From Trachythela sp. YZ-2020 (lineage: Eukaryota; Cnidaria; Anthozoa; Malacalcyonacea; Clavulariidae), in NCBI GenBank assembly GCA_016169945.1, contig JADLSH010000389.1, forward strand, positions 62,001 to 126,000: DNA of 64,000 bases, in the 5' to 3' direction. This document shows, piece after piece, positions 1 to 11,100 of this stretch (position 1 is the first letter of the stretch; every line of letters begins with the position of its first letter). The notes under the pieces were generated by a model. The model had not been told where the DNA came from. It saw only the letters and a program-made list of their open reading frames with translations, and did no database searches. Made by a program: the position numbers and the translations under genes.

Positions 1-1115
1 TAATTTACTGTACCTCTCATTCGTCTTCGCCAGTTGACATTTGTGGTAGACTCAATATTTCCATATTGTTATATTTCAGTAATCTTGCCAATAAAGAAAG
101 ACACATATTATCCTCAATAATAACAAGTGTAATTGTGACTGCTGATCTCTGACATCCTTGTGATGTTACTAGACGTGAATATATCATTGAAGTGGCTTTC
201 ATAACACCATAAAACAACATGCATGTTATAAGTACAATAGGTGCAAAACTGGAAGTTAAGTTGGCAGATAATTGAATTTCCTTTTGGGAAGGGTTTATAT
301 TATAGCTTGTAATAGTGATGACAATGCGAATACCTTTTTGTATCCCTCAAGTTGTTGCTGTTTTGTTCAATCACTATGGAACAAGGTGTAGCCGTGTAAA
401 TAAAAAATGTCCTTGTAAAACAATATTTAAATTTCGTCGTGATAAGAAAAATGATGTTGACAATGTTGGCTATTGAGCAGATTTACGAGATAAAGCATGA
501 ATACACTGATACACAGAATGTAAAAGGTAAGGGATGCATTTATATATATAATTAGACTGAATTCTATTATAGCGATAGCTAGATAATGTCTGCGTTTTTT
601 GATTTGCTTCATCACACATGTTTCGCAATAATAAGCAATAAAAATATGGACGTGAATGCAATAGAGCACTAATAAGCATATGTACAGAACATTGGATTGA
701 CAATTTTAACTATGTAATTGACGGGATATAATTAACGTCTCATTTTTTTTTAAAAATGAAAGTTTGCACGACGTTTTGAAGGGCTTATACTTAAGCAAAT
801 TTTCTGAAATTTTGAACAGAAAAGCAACACCCAACAATTTTTCCACCCACTAACTAAAAATAACTTTTAAGCATTCAAATTTCGTGCGCAAGCCATTTTT
901 GATCTGTTGGACAAGGCACCCCCACCCTCCCCTCCTGGGTTTTTGAAAATTTAACTTTCAGAATTTTTCCATTTATTCTACATTATAAATACCCAAACAA
1001 TCTATATTAATAAAAAACTTCGTACCTGGAGCCGCTTCGCGAAGTTGAGAGCAATTTCAAATTTGTCCAGTTGTTTTTTATACACCCTGTATAGTCCATT
1101 TGAATTTTCTACTAA

Positions 1116-1266
1116 AGGCTCTTTTCCGCTCGTCGTAAAAACCAACTCGCAAGCTCGCTGCGAGTACTTTCATCCAATCACAATGCTCGACAGTTTATTT
1201 TAATTACATGCAAGAACTCGCAGCGAGTTTGCGAGTTGGTTTTGCGATGAGTGGAAAAGAGCCTTA
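1116..1266. mobile_element. Short MITE with terminal inverted repeats
   Basis: About 150 bp bounded by inverted repeats of roughly 35 bp, starting AAGGCTCTTTTCCGCTCGTC on the left, with the near-complement ending GGAAAAGAGCCTT on the right. The middle is AT-rich and contains an inverted ACTCGCAGCGAGTT-type core. There is no coding capacity. It is a non-autonomous DNA transposon; the superfamily is not determined. Confidence 0.75.
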
Positions 1267-1503
1267 ATTTAAGTCTTAAGTCTACTAATTGTTTTATAGA
1301 CCTACTGATTATACGGTATAATTACAATACCACATTACAATATATTTTATCGTCTTTCCGATTTCGCTTCCATGGTTCAAGTACCTAATACTTTGTCAAA
1401 TACATTATTTATAAGTAATACCATGGTTTTTAAGAATATAGTGATTAAATCTCCCGCAAACCAAGGAGGTTTGTGAAAGTCCCGAGGGACTTACCCTAAT
1501 TGC

Positions 1504-1921
1504 TAATTACAAATACCATAATTTGTATGCACGAGATCATACATTAGAATTTCAATGGTTGTGCAAATAATTACGCTTCTGGGATTTGAAAATACGTTTC
1601 CACGTGCAGTACTATCAAAATAAGCACACAAAGTGAATTAGAATTAGTTCGATTACGAATGGTTCAGCTAACAACAGAGCAAAGAGTATTTCTTGTTTTA
1701 AAGTACGCCCAAACTCAAAACCCGACAGCAGTCATTCGTAAACTGAGCCATTCGTAATCGAACTCATAAGTTTAATTCACTTTGTGTGCTTGTTTTGATA
1801 CCCCTGGGAAACGTATTTTCAAATCCCAGAAGCGTAATTATTTGCACAGCCATTGAAATTCTAATGTATGATCTCGTGCATACAAATTATGGTATTTGCA
1901 GTTTTTTTGATGCACCCTGTA
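1504..1921. mobile_element. Fold-back MITE with an IS630/Tc1-like end
   Basis: Arms at about 1504-1668 and 1740-1905 are inverted copies, including the shared stretches AATTTCAATGG, CAAATCCCAGAAGCG and GATTACGAATGG. The right end continues to GATGCACCCTGTA, the terminal motif of the complete element at 2568-3039. The equivalent left terminus is missing, so the element is damaged. No transposase is present. A half-length relative sits at 46862-47035. Confidence 0.7.
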
Positions 1922-2199
1922 TATTCTTAAAAACCATGGTATTAGTTTGTAATACCATGATGATCGAGGTGAGGCTAGTGTTTTCATTGTACAAAATTAA
2001 TTGATAGTACGAGTATTGTGTAATACAATGCATGATCAGTGATGTATAGAACAATTTTCCATTGTCGGACATTCGTTTGGGAATAAACAATTGTTAATAT
2101 ACGTGTGTCAGTGCCGGGTGCATGTGCATGCATGCATATAAAATGAGTTACTTTTTAACTCAACTCAAGTCTTGTTTTTGGACGCTCACTAAGAATGAT

Positions 2200-2545
2200 A
2201 TGGCGGATAAACGTTTCTCGTTTGTTAAGGAAGCCGATGTTCAGAAAGTTAGAGATAACAGAACGCCTGAGAATACTATCAAACACATTAGGTGGACCAC
2301 GAATGTTTATTTATAAAGCATGGGCAAAGGCAAGAAATACCGAGTTTCGTGATTTTGAAACCGAGAGTGAAGTATTCAAGGGTGTGCCAGATTTGCAGGA
2401 GATGAGCGTTGACGAAATTAATCACTGGTTTAGCCGATTAACGCTAGAAATACGGAGGAGAAACGGTAAAGAACACCGCCATGAAGTTGTGTATTGTCTG
2501 TTTTGTGGTTTAAACCGAACAGTTCAGTTGCAATATCCAAAGTAA
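2200..2545 (+). pseudogene. Frameshifted Crypton/KIAA1958-type remnant
   Basis: An ATG at 2200 opens a frame reading MADKRFSFVKEADVQKV and stops at about 2316. The neighbouring frame then continues with KAWAKARNTEF, MSVDEINHWFSRL and EIRRRNGKEHRHEVVYCLFC and stops at 2545. This resembles the N-terminal part of the ZMYM/QRICH1/KIAA1958 group, a domain derived from Crypton tyrosine-recombinase transposons, where a conserved W(L/F)S..xLEvRk..G..y..ntlyxixCGl stretch precedes the recombinase domain. One indel between about 2285 and 2312 breaks the frame, and no recombinase catalytic domain follows. The family assignment is by motif recall, not by search. Confidence 0.55.
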
Positions 2546-2567
2546 ATAAATTACTGTCTTTGTAATA

Positions 2568-3039
2568 CAGGGTGTACCAAAAAAAACGCAAACTATTGAA
2601 AATAATCTATTGTTAGAATTTCAATGGCCGAGCACTAAGCTGAATGTAAAGAGTGCAAAATATTGACAGGGTGCATATATTAAGTATTGACTTATTAAGA
2701 AATTAAAATATCTTTGTCATTTTCTGCCCTTGGGAATTTAAAGCAGCTTCGTAAATAAAAACTGTTTTGTGTGATGCACGTAATTTTCCTGGCTGAAACA
2801 GCACATAAGCACATGTTGGACGAATTCAAATAAAATAATTGCCATGCATAAAATTTGATTCCATTGCGTTTACGAACCCATGGGTTTAGTTCATTTTGTC
2901 TAACATAAACCGCTTCGTTATGCATAATATTTACTTATGTAAATAATTTATGCACTCGTGGGTTTAACTTAGTGCTAGGCCATTGAAATTCTAACAATAG
3001 ATTATTTTCAATAGTTTGCGTTTTTTTTGGTACACCCTG
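2568..3039. mobile_element. Complete MITE, IS630/Tc1-mariner type, TA target
   Basis: The element begins CAGGGTGTACCAAAAAAAAC and ends in the exact inverse, flanked on both sides by TA (2566-2567 and 3040-3041). The inverted repeats extend about 65 bp (to about 2632 on the left and from about 2975 on the right) with almost no mismatches. It is 472 bp with no transposase. The CAGGGTGT termini and TA duplication are typical of IS630/Tc1/mariner elements. Confidence 0.85.
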
Positions 3040-3342
3040 TATAGTTGTGTGAAATGTTTAGTGAAAAGTGAATATTAATAAGTCGAGTAATTAACACTTT
3101 ATGTTACTGTCATTAACATTGTAGTGTAATTATTTTGTTTGTTGTGTAAAAGCTATTAAGAAAACTCTTTGTCGTGTCTTTGAATTTTGGCTCATGACTT
3201 TTAATCAGGGAGAAATTAGAAATCTTCCCGGCTTTGCCGGGAGAATTAGATATCTCCCCGCTAAGCCGGGAATATCGTGATTAAACCACCCGGCGAGAAC
3301 AAAAGAATCCGAGGTCATCATGGTATTACTTATGGAATTCAC

Positions 3343-4429
3343 TTTGGGATGCGCCATGACTACCGTTCTATGGTACCTATTTTAGTAATAGCATGGCCAG
3401 AAATTTGGAACAGTCAGCGCTGCGTCTCGCGGGCGCACAAATGCATTAATAAAAAGTTAAAATCTGCTTATCTTTACCAGACACAACAATAGAGATTTGT
3501 ATTCGGCTAAATTTAAGAAAAATAATGATTAAATTTCAGCATGAAAACATATTTAACAATTCTAGTATAAAAAATTTAATTAGTCAATTGGAAAACAAAA
3601 GCCACAGCATTTTTTACTGCCTCATACCTTTGAGAGGCATGACGCCCGCACAATTTCACCCAAAAGCTCAAGCAAGGACGTTATTATTCGACTACATGAA
3701 GTATTTCCACTATATTTTCAAAATGGAGGCCCAGAGAAGCAATTTTGGCAACAAAACAATAGCTTTTGGCAGCATTTCCCCTGATTTTTGATCATGTCAA
3801 CCTTAAAATAGGCCAATTTTAAGTGAATTTCGCATCACAGAGAAATACTTTAATAAGCACAAATAAACTTTGTCAATAAAATCAAGCATTATACAACAAT
3901 ACTGGACGCGGGAACGTGTCCTGGTGTCCAGCCTGAATTGAAAAGCTGTACGGTTTGGCCAAAGCGACGAACGTTTAAGCTCCAGACACATATTAATATG
4001 GGAAAGATTAAGGGAAATGCTTCGAGAAGCATACTTCTTTCGCAGCACAATTGGCAAATCATTTCGCATTGAGATTCGTGGTGAGTATTCTTTGGATTAT
4101 TTGTTATTACTTCGGACGTAGGGAACTTGGTTTATGTACCTTGTTTTTTCGGCGCCTATCATTTTTCATAATTCCTATATCCATTCCTATTATTCCGCCA
4201 TCTTGATTTTCTAAATTAGGTACGTTGTGCGCATATTGACACAACGTGGCGTGTCAAATTTCTGGTCATGTCTGCGCTCTTCACACTATATAGAATCACC
4301 AGAATATCATTGTAACGCTGCCATATGAAAACACGTTTCGCACTAAATCTACATGAGACTTTATTTTGCAAACCATATTCACAATTAGGACTCGCTCTAG
4401 TCAATTTAGGTATTACTGTAAGTTGCTGT
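3343..4429. other. Unassigned stretch, end of copy A
   Basis: No recognisable gene. Open frames at 3525-3791 (+) and 3803-4069 (-) match no family I know. The plus strand at about 3936-4080 reads openly after a stop and ends in a donor-like GTGAGT, so it could be a decayed exon. The last 150 bp match copy B at 52305-52460. Confidence 0.3.
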
Positions 4430-4580
4430 CAGGGGCCAGTTGTATAAAAAAGTAGTTAAAGTTAACTATAATTAGTGCGAAAGTTAACCAATCAGAATCG
4501 CGAATTTTACAGTTAACTATTATTTAACTACAAAACGAGTATTTAAAATGTAGTTAAGACTTTTATACAACCGGCCCCAG
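4430..4580. mobile_element. Short MITE, GGGGCC-GTTGTATAAAA termini
   Basis: About 150 bp with inverted ends CAGGGGCCAGTTGTATAAAA and TTTTATACAACCGGCCCCAG. An inner, looser inverted pair (AGTTAACTATAATTA and AGTTAACTATTATTTAACT) continues the fold-back. There is no coding capacity and no convincing target duplication. Confidence 0.7.
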
Positions 4581-4956
4581 ATCGTTATTCTGCGTATAAT
4601 TTTATTATCGTCATGCATGTAAAGGTAGTTCAGTAATGGTATTATATTCTAATCTATTTAGGCAAAAGGCAGAAAGAAATAGTTAAATGAATGTGGAATT
4701 GCCATAAATCGTAAAGAACTATAATTAAAATATTTTATTAGGGCATTTGCGTCCTTCGAGTTGTTGTCTTGTCGAGAGTTGTTTAAAACTCTGCATATTT
4801 CCATGCAATGACAAGAAATGCGGTGAAGTTTGAATATGTGCAGGGTATAATCCCGATGATGAAAAAGTTGAATTATGTTCATGTAGGTGATAGATTTTTT
4901 GAAAAAAGTTCACGAAGTTTCCCGCAATTGTGCAGAAGGAATCACGAATGATTTAA

Positions 4957-7222
4957 AGTGCACATCACCCCAAAATTTTTTTGGCTATATCAAATCTTGG
5001 CATCATTTCTAGTGTATCCGTGAAAATTTTTATTTATTTGGTCAAATCGTTCGATTTTTATGGCAGTCTAAGGTTGGCAAAAAGGCACTTTTTGATGGAC
5101 CTTGTCCGTCGTTAGGAGGAGTCTGGAACGAGTAAATTTCGTGACGTCACACAAGGTATCGTCACAATAAACTTTCGGTACACATGCAAATTCCCTGTAT
5201 ACTGTCGGCCATCTACATTTATATCAGACCTACAAGCACGAAACAGAACGTAAGATGTTTCTCTTGATCAGAGCTTTCGATCTATGCATCAAATGCATAG
5301 AACGTGTGTAGTTCTCAAGAAAATGTGCACGAAAATCGATGTATGTTTCGCCGGGATTATGTATTTTTTAGAAGTTTAGTGCCATTGAATTTTAGTACAC
5401 TTTCCCGCTGGGCGAATAACTGGATAAATAATGAACTAACGAACTTGAAATAACCAATAGCTATCCCGTCATGAAGAGAGCTTTATTTTCATGTATGATA
5501 TGTCTATATAGCTTGTCTATTCCATTCAAACATTACTACAAATTTTGTATGTTTTCAGCTTTCAAGCGCAGGACTTTAAAGAACGGATACCGGTTTAATT
5601 AAAGAGATATACAAACTATCTATTAGCCCGTATAACTTTGTAAATATTGCATCTACAACTTTGAAACAACTATGAGCGTGTTCGTGATGCCTGTAGCTTT
5701 CTATCCGTGCATAAAAAATGTGTTTATCAACAAAATAGCTTTAAATATATTTTACTAAGTTCATTTCGCGCCGCGGTGACATTGGCGCTGCGAAAGTGTG
5801 AGTAATATTCCGATTGGATATCGCTTCATAAGTGACATAACTCAGCCAATATCAGCATTTGATATCGCATTTGATGGTTGAGTGCATCCTACGTCCTTAT
5901 ACAATAACCGGATACTTGTTATTAAACTGGCTTTCTCTTCTTCAGCGCGTACGGCTTTGTCTTGTAAATCCGCCAGTACAAAGCTTAAGTTATTTACGCG
6001 TTCGGTAATCTTTTCATTTCATCTGGCATTTTCCTTTCTAAGCCACGTTAATTCAGTATCAGAGTCTAGATGTTTTAGTTCTCTCAACTCTTTAGAGTGA
6101 ACTAATAATATATCAGTGACAGAAACCATTTTAGAACTAAGTTCTTCCCTTAAAGTTTGAAGCTTGCCATCGAGAGTCTCCAAAGTGGTCTCAAGGGATC
6201 GATCGTCTGCTTCGCTTCCAAAACGTTTTGCATCTGCTAGACTCCTCGTCATCGAGGCAACAGACTTTAATTTGCCTTCAATTTCTGTTCCATTTTCCCC
6301 GTTAACAGTCATAGTTTGAGATTTCGCATACCATTTGATTGCAATATCTTTCTCTTCGGTTTCGAATAGCTTCGCGTCGGCGCCAGGAGAGGACCATTTT
6401 CCAACAGTCAATTCTAGCACTTCTTGCACGAATTGCTGCAAGGCTTCAAATGAACCAGTCCAAACCAGCTTATTTTTGTTGTTGATTGATAAGTCGTGTA
6501 CAAGGCTTTGGTTTTCCATCTTGAGATATTGTCAATTACCAATTACAGCACTATTAGTCGGAGCACTTGAGCACTGAACCGCTAGTGCTCAATGCTGTGT
6601 TGTAGGAGGGGTAAACTTTTTTGACGCGCCTCAAGATAATTATATTCTCGTGCTTCATACCAAAAGATAGTCCAGAAAAAGGCGATTTTGTGATATATAT
6701 AGCAGTGACCTATATAGTGTAAACAAGTTGTAGTTTTAGATGCCTACACGCGTGCGAAGTTGGATTTTCAACGTGCTCGAACTAAATAATACACTAGTCT
6801 TACATATATAGCTTAATGCGGCATATTGTTCAATAGCTCTTCTAAAACTGATTCTATCCATATATAGCAATTATATATATCCTGTGTACTAGTCTGTTTA
6901 ATGGTTAGACATGATAGCCAGAAAAAAACAGTGTAAACTTCGATTGATTCAAGGCAAGCAAAGGCGCAAAGCCGAAATGGCGAACTGAATACAAGCCGAT
7001 CAAAGCTAAATGCTGACTACCTTGCGTGACGTCAGAAAATGGGCTAGACCCAGGCTCTTTTTGGTTAGAAAATACGACGGCCAAGGTCCATCGAAAGGTA
7101 AGTTCAAAACGCCATAAAAATCGAACGATTTGACCAAATTAACATTTTTTTTCACGGATATAGCAGAAATGATGCCAAGATTTGATATAGCCAAAAAAAA
7201 TAAATTTTGGGTGAGGTGCACT
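4957..7222. mobile_element. TTAA-flanked DNA transposon with ~150-bp inverted repeats
   Basis: The left end AGTGCACATCACCC and right end GGGTGAGGTGCACT are each flanked by TTAA (4953-4956 and 7223-7226). The arms stay similar for about 150-200 bp, through TTGGCTATATCAAATCTTGG, GGTCAAATCGTTCGATTTTT, GATGGACCTTG and TGACGTCA. A TTAA target is the hallmark of piggyBac and Kolobok elements, but I see no transposase. The internal minus-strand ORF (5842-6519) is the only coding sequence. The 2,266-bp span suggests a non-autonomous element that acquired the ORF or retained an accessory ORF. Confidence 0.75.
5842..6519 (-). pseudogene. Coiled-coil ORF of a multicopy invertebrate family, one in-frame stop
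   Basis: The frame starts at the ATG at 6519 (MENQSLVHDL). It has an N-terminal region of about 80 residues with LVWTGSFEALQQFV, GKWSSPGADAKLF and DIAIKWYAKSQT, then a helical, Leu/Glu/Lys-rich stretch. A TGA at 6021-6019 ends the first 166 residues. The same frame continues as NEKITERVNNLSFVLADLQD and EEEKASLITSIRLLYKD to a TGA at 5844-5842, so the family protein was probably about 225 residues. From memory, similar W..S.e.l..FV...WSSPGGd.K.f..IKWY proteins with coiled-coil tails are abundant in cnidarian genomes and often lie beside transposons. Function is unknown. Confidence 0.5.
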
Positions 7223-7226
7223 TTAA

Positions 7227-8123
7227 TGCCACCTTATGTAATAACAATCGGCCTAATTTACATCAAATGTTCAATTTATATAAAGATTTGACCTTTGGTC
7301 ATTCCATGTTCCTCTCAGAATGATGAACAATATTAAATTACATATTGTGTATACAGCGAATAAAGTCACATCGCTCAGCAGGTGACATTGTCCTTTAATA
7401 CAATCAATGCAATCTTTATTGATAAACTAAATTTTTGTGAAACTTACGTGGACCGTCGTTGGAAGGTCGTAAAAGCTGCGAGCTAACGCAACCAATCAAA
7501 TTGCAGGAAAGGCCAGAATATCACAAGATGTACACAAGTATATGAAGATAAAAATAGTTAGAAAAAGAAAGATAAATATGAGAAGTAGTAGATGCAATGT
7601 GTTATGCTATGTGTTACACAAGTTGTACGTGAAATTGAGAAGTTTTAAACAACCTGTAATTGGAGACGCGCCCAGCTCCACGACACAATGTAATTTTAGG
7701 CTTAAAATACATCACATTCATTTATTTACCAAATAATATCTTTGAAACTTGTGTTAGTGCATTTACAAATGTTTGAGCTTGGAGTCTGCGATACGGATGC
7801 GATTACGTTAAATAGCATTCATACCGCCCACGCAAGAGATGAAAATACCTCATTTGACATCCAGTCTTCAGAATTGTATTGCTGAATTGGAAACCAGCAA
7901 GGTCCGTTTCAGACCCCTCTCCATGTGGCGAAAATAATTGACGAATTATGTGCGGTAGAAGAGCGAGGCATAAATCAGTGAGATGCAGCATAAATTTGCC
8001 TACAGAGGTTCGGCAGAGCGAACTCATTCCTGCCTCAGTCGCTTCCTCCTATTAACATGATAATTTGAATGACGTTTTAATCACTGCCGTTGTTGTATCG
8101 CCCCAGCGTTGCATCTAATACAA
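7227..8123. other. Presumed 3' UTR and flank of the mucin gene, original copy
   Basis: No recognisable gene. If the original tail exon (8168-8124) is used, transcription on the minus strand runs into this sequence. A canonical AATAAA lies on the minus strand at 7726-7721, about 400 nt past the TAA. A 74-codon minus-strand frame at 8027-7803 matches nothing I know. Confidence 0.3.
7721..7726 (-). promoter_or_regulatory. Candidate polyadenylation signal (AATAAA)
   Basis: The minus strand reads AATAAA about 400 nt downstream of the stop codon of the original tail exon at 8124. The corresponding candidate for transcripts ending in the duplicated tail exons is AATAAA on the minus strand at 24571-24566 (repeated in each unit, for example 12348-12343). 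This rests on motif and position only. Confidence 0.3.
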
Positions 8124-8168
8124 TTAAGTTTGGTGCATACAGTAAGTGGAGCGGCGTCTGAAGCGGGA
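8124..8168 (-). CDS. Mucin cytoplasmic-tail exon, original copy (unit 1)
   Basis: On the minus strand a pyrimidine-rich tract (TTTTTTTCTTTCAG) ends at 8169, followed in phase 0 by SRFRRRSTYCMHQT and TAA. The long mucin exon ends exactly on a codon boundary after its transmembrane helix. Joining the two places four Arg directly after the membrane, as expected for the stop-transfer segment of a type I protein. This copy differs from the other three after the Cys codon because the duplication boundary (8139) lies within it. The splice is inferred; RNA would decide it. Confidence 0.5.
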   Translation of the reverse strand, partial: SRFRRRSTYCMHQT

Positions 8169-11100
8169 CTGAAAGAAAAAAATGTAGAGCTTGTTTTGAA
8201 GAGGTGTTGTTGGGCTGTCGTTTTGAAGACCAGAAACTCCCAGAAAGTTGGACAAAGTAGAATGGGAATGGTCTGTGAAGTTAACCCCGATCCAATGGCG
8301 CGTCAGCGCCGTTCCAGGCAATAACCCGGGGGAGAATATGAATTCCGCAAGGCTATTTTTACTATTTACACCAGGGGAAAAAGCAAGGCTAGCGAAGTTA
8401 AAAGTCCATCAATTATCGCAGGCGCATGGGTGATGGGTGGTCAAACAAAGTACGAACTATGAACGAACTATATCTTAAAGTATGATAGTGAGATTTTGAT
8501 TTTAATCTCTAGTGTATTATGCAAGACTCGACAACAGCAAGGTAAAGTCTGTTAACCTTTGAAACATGTCTTGCAGCAAAATTGTAAGAAGGGTTGCGAC
8601 ATATTTTGCATGGTGCACAATACCGTGTGAAGAGGATAAGGAGCTATTACACTGTATGCGTGCGTACTGCATTGTTTAAGTCAAGCCCATTTTCCACGTC
8701 AACTGTGTCGTAATGTATTAAAGTGTTTTATTTTGTGTTAAACCATTAGTGCTTCTCTAGAGCTTTTAAAGCAAAAAAATACAACAATTTGCGATATGAT
8801 ATGGCTGGAGTAATACTCAAACGACTATAAAGAATTGAATTAGTGTTTCAGCCTCCCACACTGCATCACCATTCTCGGCGTTGATACCAAAAGAAATGAT
8901 ATAGAGGCGTGCTTAGTTATTTTAATTGATATGAATGCAGTCATCATATTGCGTGCAGTTAATGCTGTGCCATTATTATAGTACTTAAGTCATCAGGTAT
9001 ATTCGTGTTTGCTTTCAAGTGCTATGAATACGTAATTGTTCATATATTTTGTGCATTGTTGTATTCTTCGAAAAGTTAAATCCTCACTTTTTGGACTATA
9101 GATAACTGTGGCCTTTTTCGTCTATTTCAATTGACTCGGCGTAATTCTAGAAATATAAATAATAACAATCATGAGCATAAAACAAATAATATATATTTCA
9201 TGATAATGTTGTATAGTTGTATTGGTATCCCGTTTATATTTCCTGCTTTGGCAGGGGAGGATTACATGGATGTTGTTTTTTGCGGAAATTAGATTTTTTT
9301 AAAGCGTGCTTTGCTGAATTATTGCATGCAAAAATGTACACTAAACAGTCACAATATTACAAAATTATCCAGTCCTTGACAATATATCTAAACATGGGCC
9401 ATGGCGGTGAATGATATTTAGAAATGGTTAACGAAATTTTACAAACTGCAAACTTATACTGGCGTGCTCATGGCAAATAACATTTTATATATTCATAATC
9501 TTGATAACTGTAGCAATCTAAAAATTATTAAATCAATAGGGAATTAACAAGTTTACGAGAACGGAGCAAAATAATGCTGAATACATTGATTGCATGATAA
9601 TACCGCCAAAAATGGATCTATTGATCTTACCAATGTCATTTTGGTATATTTCGTTGCTATTCTTATGAGGATTATACATACACGAAATTAACTTTGTTAT
9701 TTGATTTAGTAAGCGATGTCAGATGCAGCTTGTCTTAGTAAGCGATATCAGATGCAGCTTGTCTTAGTAAGCGATATCAGATGCAGCTTGTCTTAGTAAG
9801 CGATGTCAGATGCAGCTTGTCTTGGTAAGCGATGTCAGATGCAGCTTGTCTTTGTAAGCGATATCAGATGCAGCTTGTCTTAGTAAGCGATATCAGATGC
9901 AGCTTGTCTTAGTAAGCGATGTCAGATGCAGCTTGTCTTAGTAAGCGATGTCAGATGCAGCTTGTCTTAGTAAGCGATGTCAGATGCAGCTTGTCTTAGT
10001 AAGCGATATAAGATGCAGCTTGTCTTAGTAAGCGATATCAGATGCAGCTTGTCTTAGTAAGCGATGTCAGATGCAGCTTGTCTTAGTAAGCGATGTCAGA
10101 TGCAGCTTGTCTTTGTAAGCGATGTCAGATGCAGCTTGTCTTAGTAAGCGATGTCAGATGAAACTTGTCTTAGTAAGCGATATCAGATGCAGCTTGTCTT
10201 AGTAAGCGATGTCAGATGCAGCTTGTCTTAGTAAGCGATGTCAGATGCAGCTTGTCTTAGTAAGCGATGTCAGATGCAGCTTGTCTTAGTAAGCGATATC
10301 AGATGCAGCTTGTCTTAGTAAGCGATATCAGATGCAGCTTGTCTTAGTAAGCGATGTCAGATGCAGCTTGTCTTAGTAAGCGATGTCAGATGCAGCTTGT
10401 CTTAGTAAGCGATGTCAGATGCAGCTTGTCTTAGTAAGCGATGTCAGATGCAGCTTGTCTTAGTAAGCGATATCAGATGCAGCTTGTCTTAGTAAGCGAT
10501 GTCAGATGCAGCTTGTCTTAGTAAGCGATGTCAGATGCAGCTTGTCTTAGTAAGCGATGTCAGATGCAGCTTGTCTTAGTAAGCGATGTCAGATGCAGCT
10601 TGTCTTAGTAAGCGATGTCAGATGCAGCTTGTCTTAGTAAGCGATGTCAGATGCAGCTTGTCTTAGTAAGCGATGTCAGATGCAGCTTGTCTTAGTAAGC
10701 GATATCAGATGCAGCTTGTCTTAGTAAGCGATGTCAGATGCAGCTTGTCTTAGTAAGTGATATCAGATGCAGCTTGTCTTAGTAAGCGATATCAGATGCA
10801 GCTTGTCTTAGTAAGCGATGTCAGATGCAGCTTGTCTTAGTAAGCGATGTCAGATACAACTTGTCTTAGTAAGCGATGTCAGAAGCAGCTTGTCTTAGTA
10901 AGCGATGTCAGATGCAGCTTGCCTTAGTAAGCGATGTCAGATGCAGCTTGTCTTAGTAAGTGATGTCAGATGCAGCTTGTCTTAGTAAGCGATATCAGAT
11001 GCAGCTTGTCTTAGTAAGCGATGTCAGAAGCAGCTTGTCTTAGTAAGCGATGTCAGATGCAGCTTGTCTTAGTAAGCGATGTCAGATGCAGCTTGTCTTA

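Larger units (their letters stand above)
1412..3335. mobile_element. Composite insertion relative to copy B
   Basis: The paralogous copy at about 52236 runs straight from the TCAAATAC-type block into AATTCACTTTGGG, whereas here about 1.9 kb intervenes. The inserted stretch begins with ATAAGTAATACCATGG and ends with its inverse, CATGGTATTACTTAT. It contains the two IS630-type MITEs and the Crypton-type pseudogene. Further inverted copies of the terminal motif at about 1917-1965 show the block was built by repeated insertions. Boundaries are approximate. Confidence 0.5.
236..4415. repeat. Diverged paralogous segment, copy A
   Basis: Stretches of this region match, in the same order and orientation, stretches at 43.5-52.5 kb: 236-360 with 43564-43685, 370-530 with 48999-49150, 590-730 with 49727-49885, 1290-1412 with about 52110-52240, 3336-3360 with 52236-52260 and 4260-4415 with 52305-52460. 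Similarity is clear by eye but heavily mutated. The gaps between matching blocks correspond to mobile elements in one copy or the other. I see no host gene in the shared sequence. It may be an old segmental duplication or a large dispersed repeat. Confidence 0.6.

Noticed and set aside
3525..4080. Possible decayed exons (88-codon frame at 3525; open stretch ending in GTGAGT at about 4080)
   Set aside because: No family is recognised, a stop interrupts the second stretch, and the region is full of mobile-element debris.
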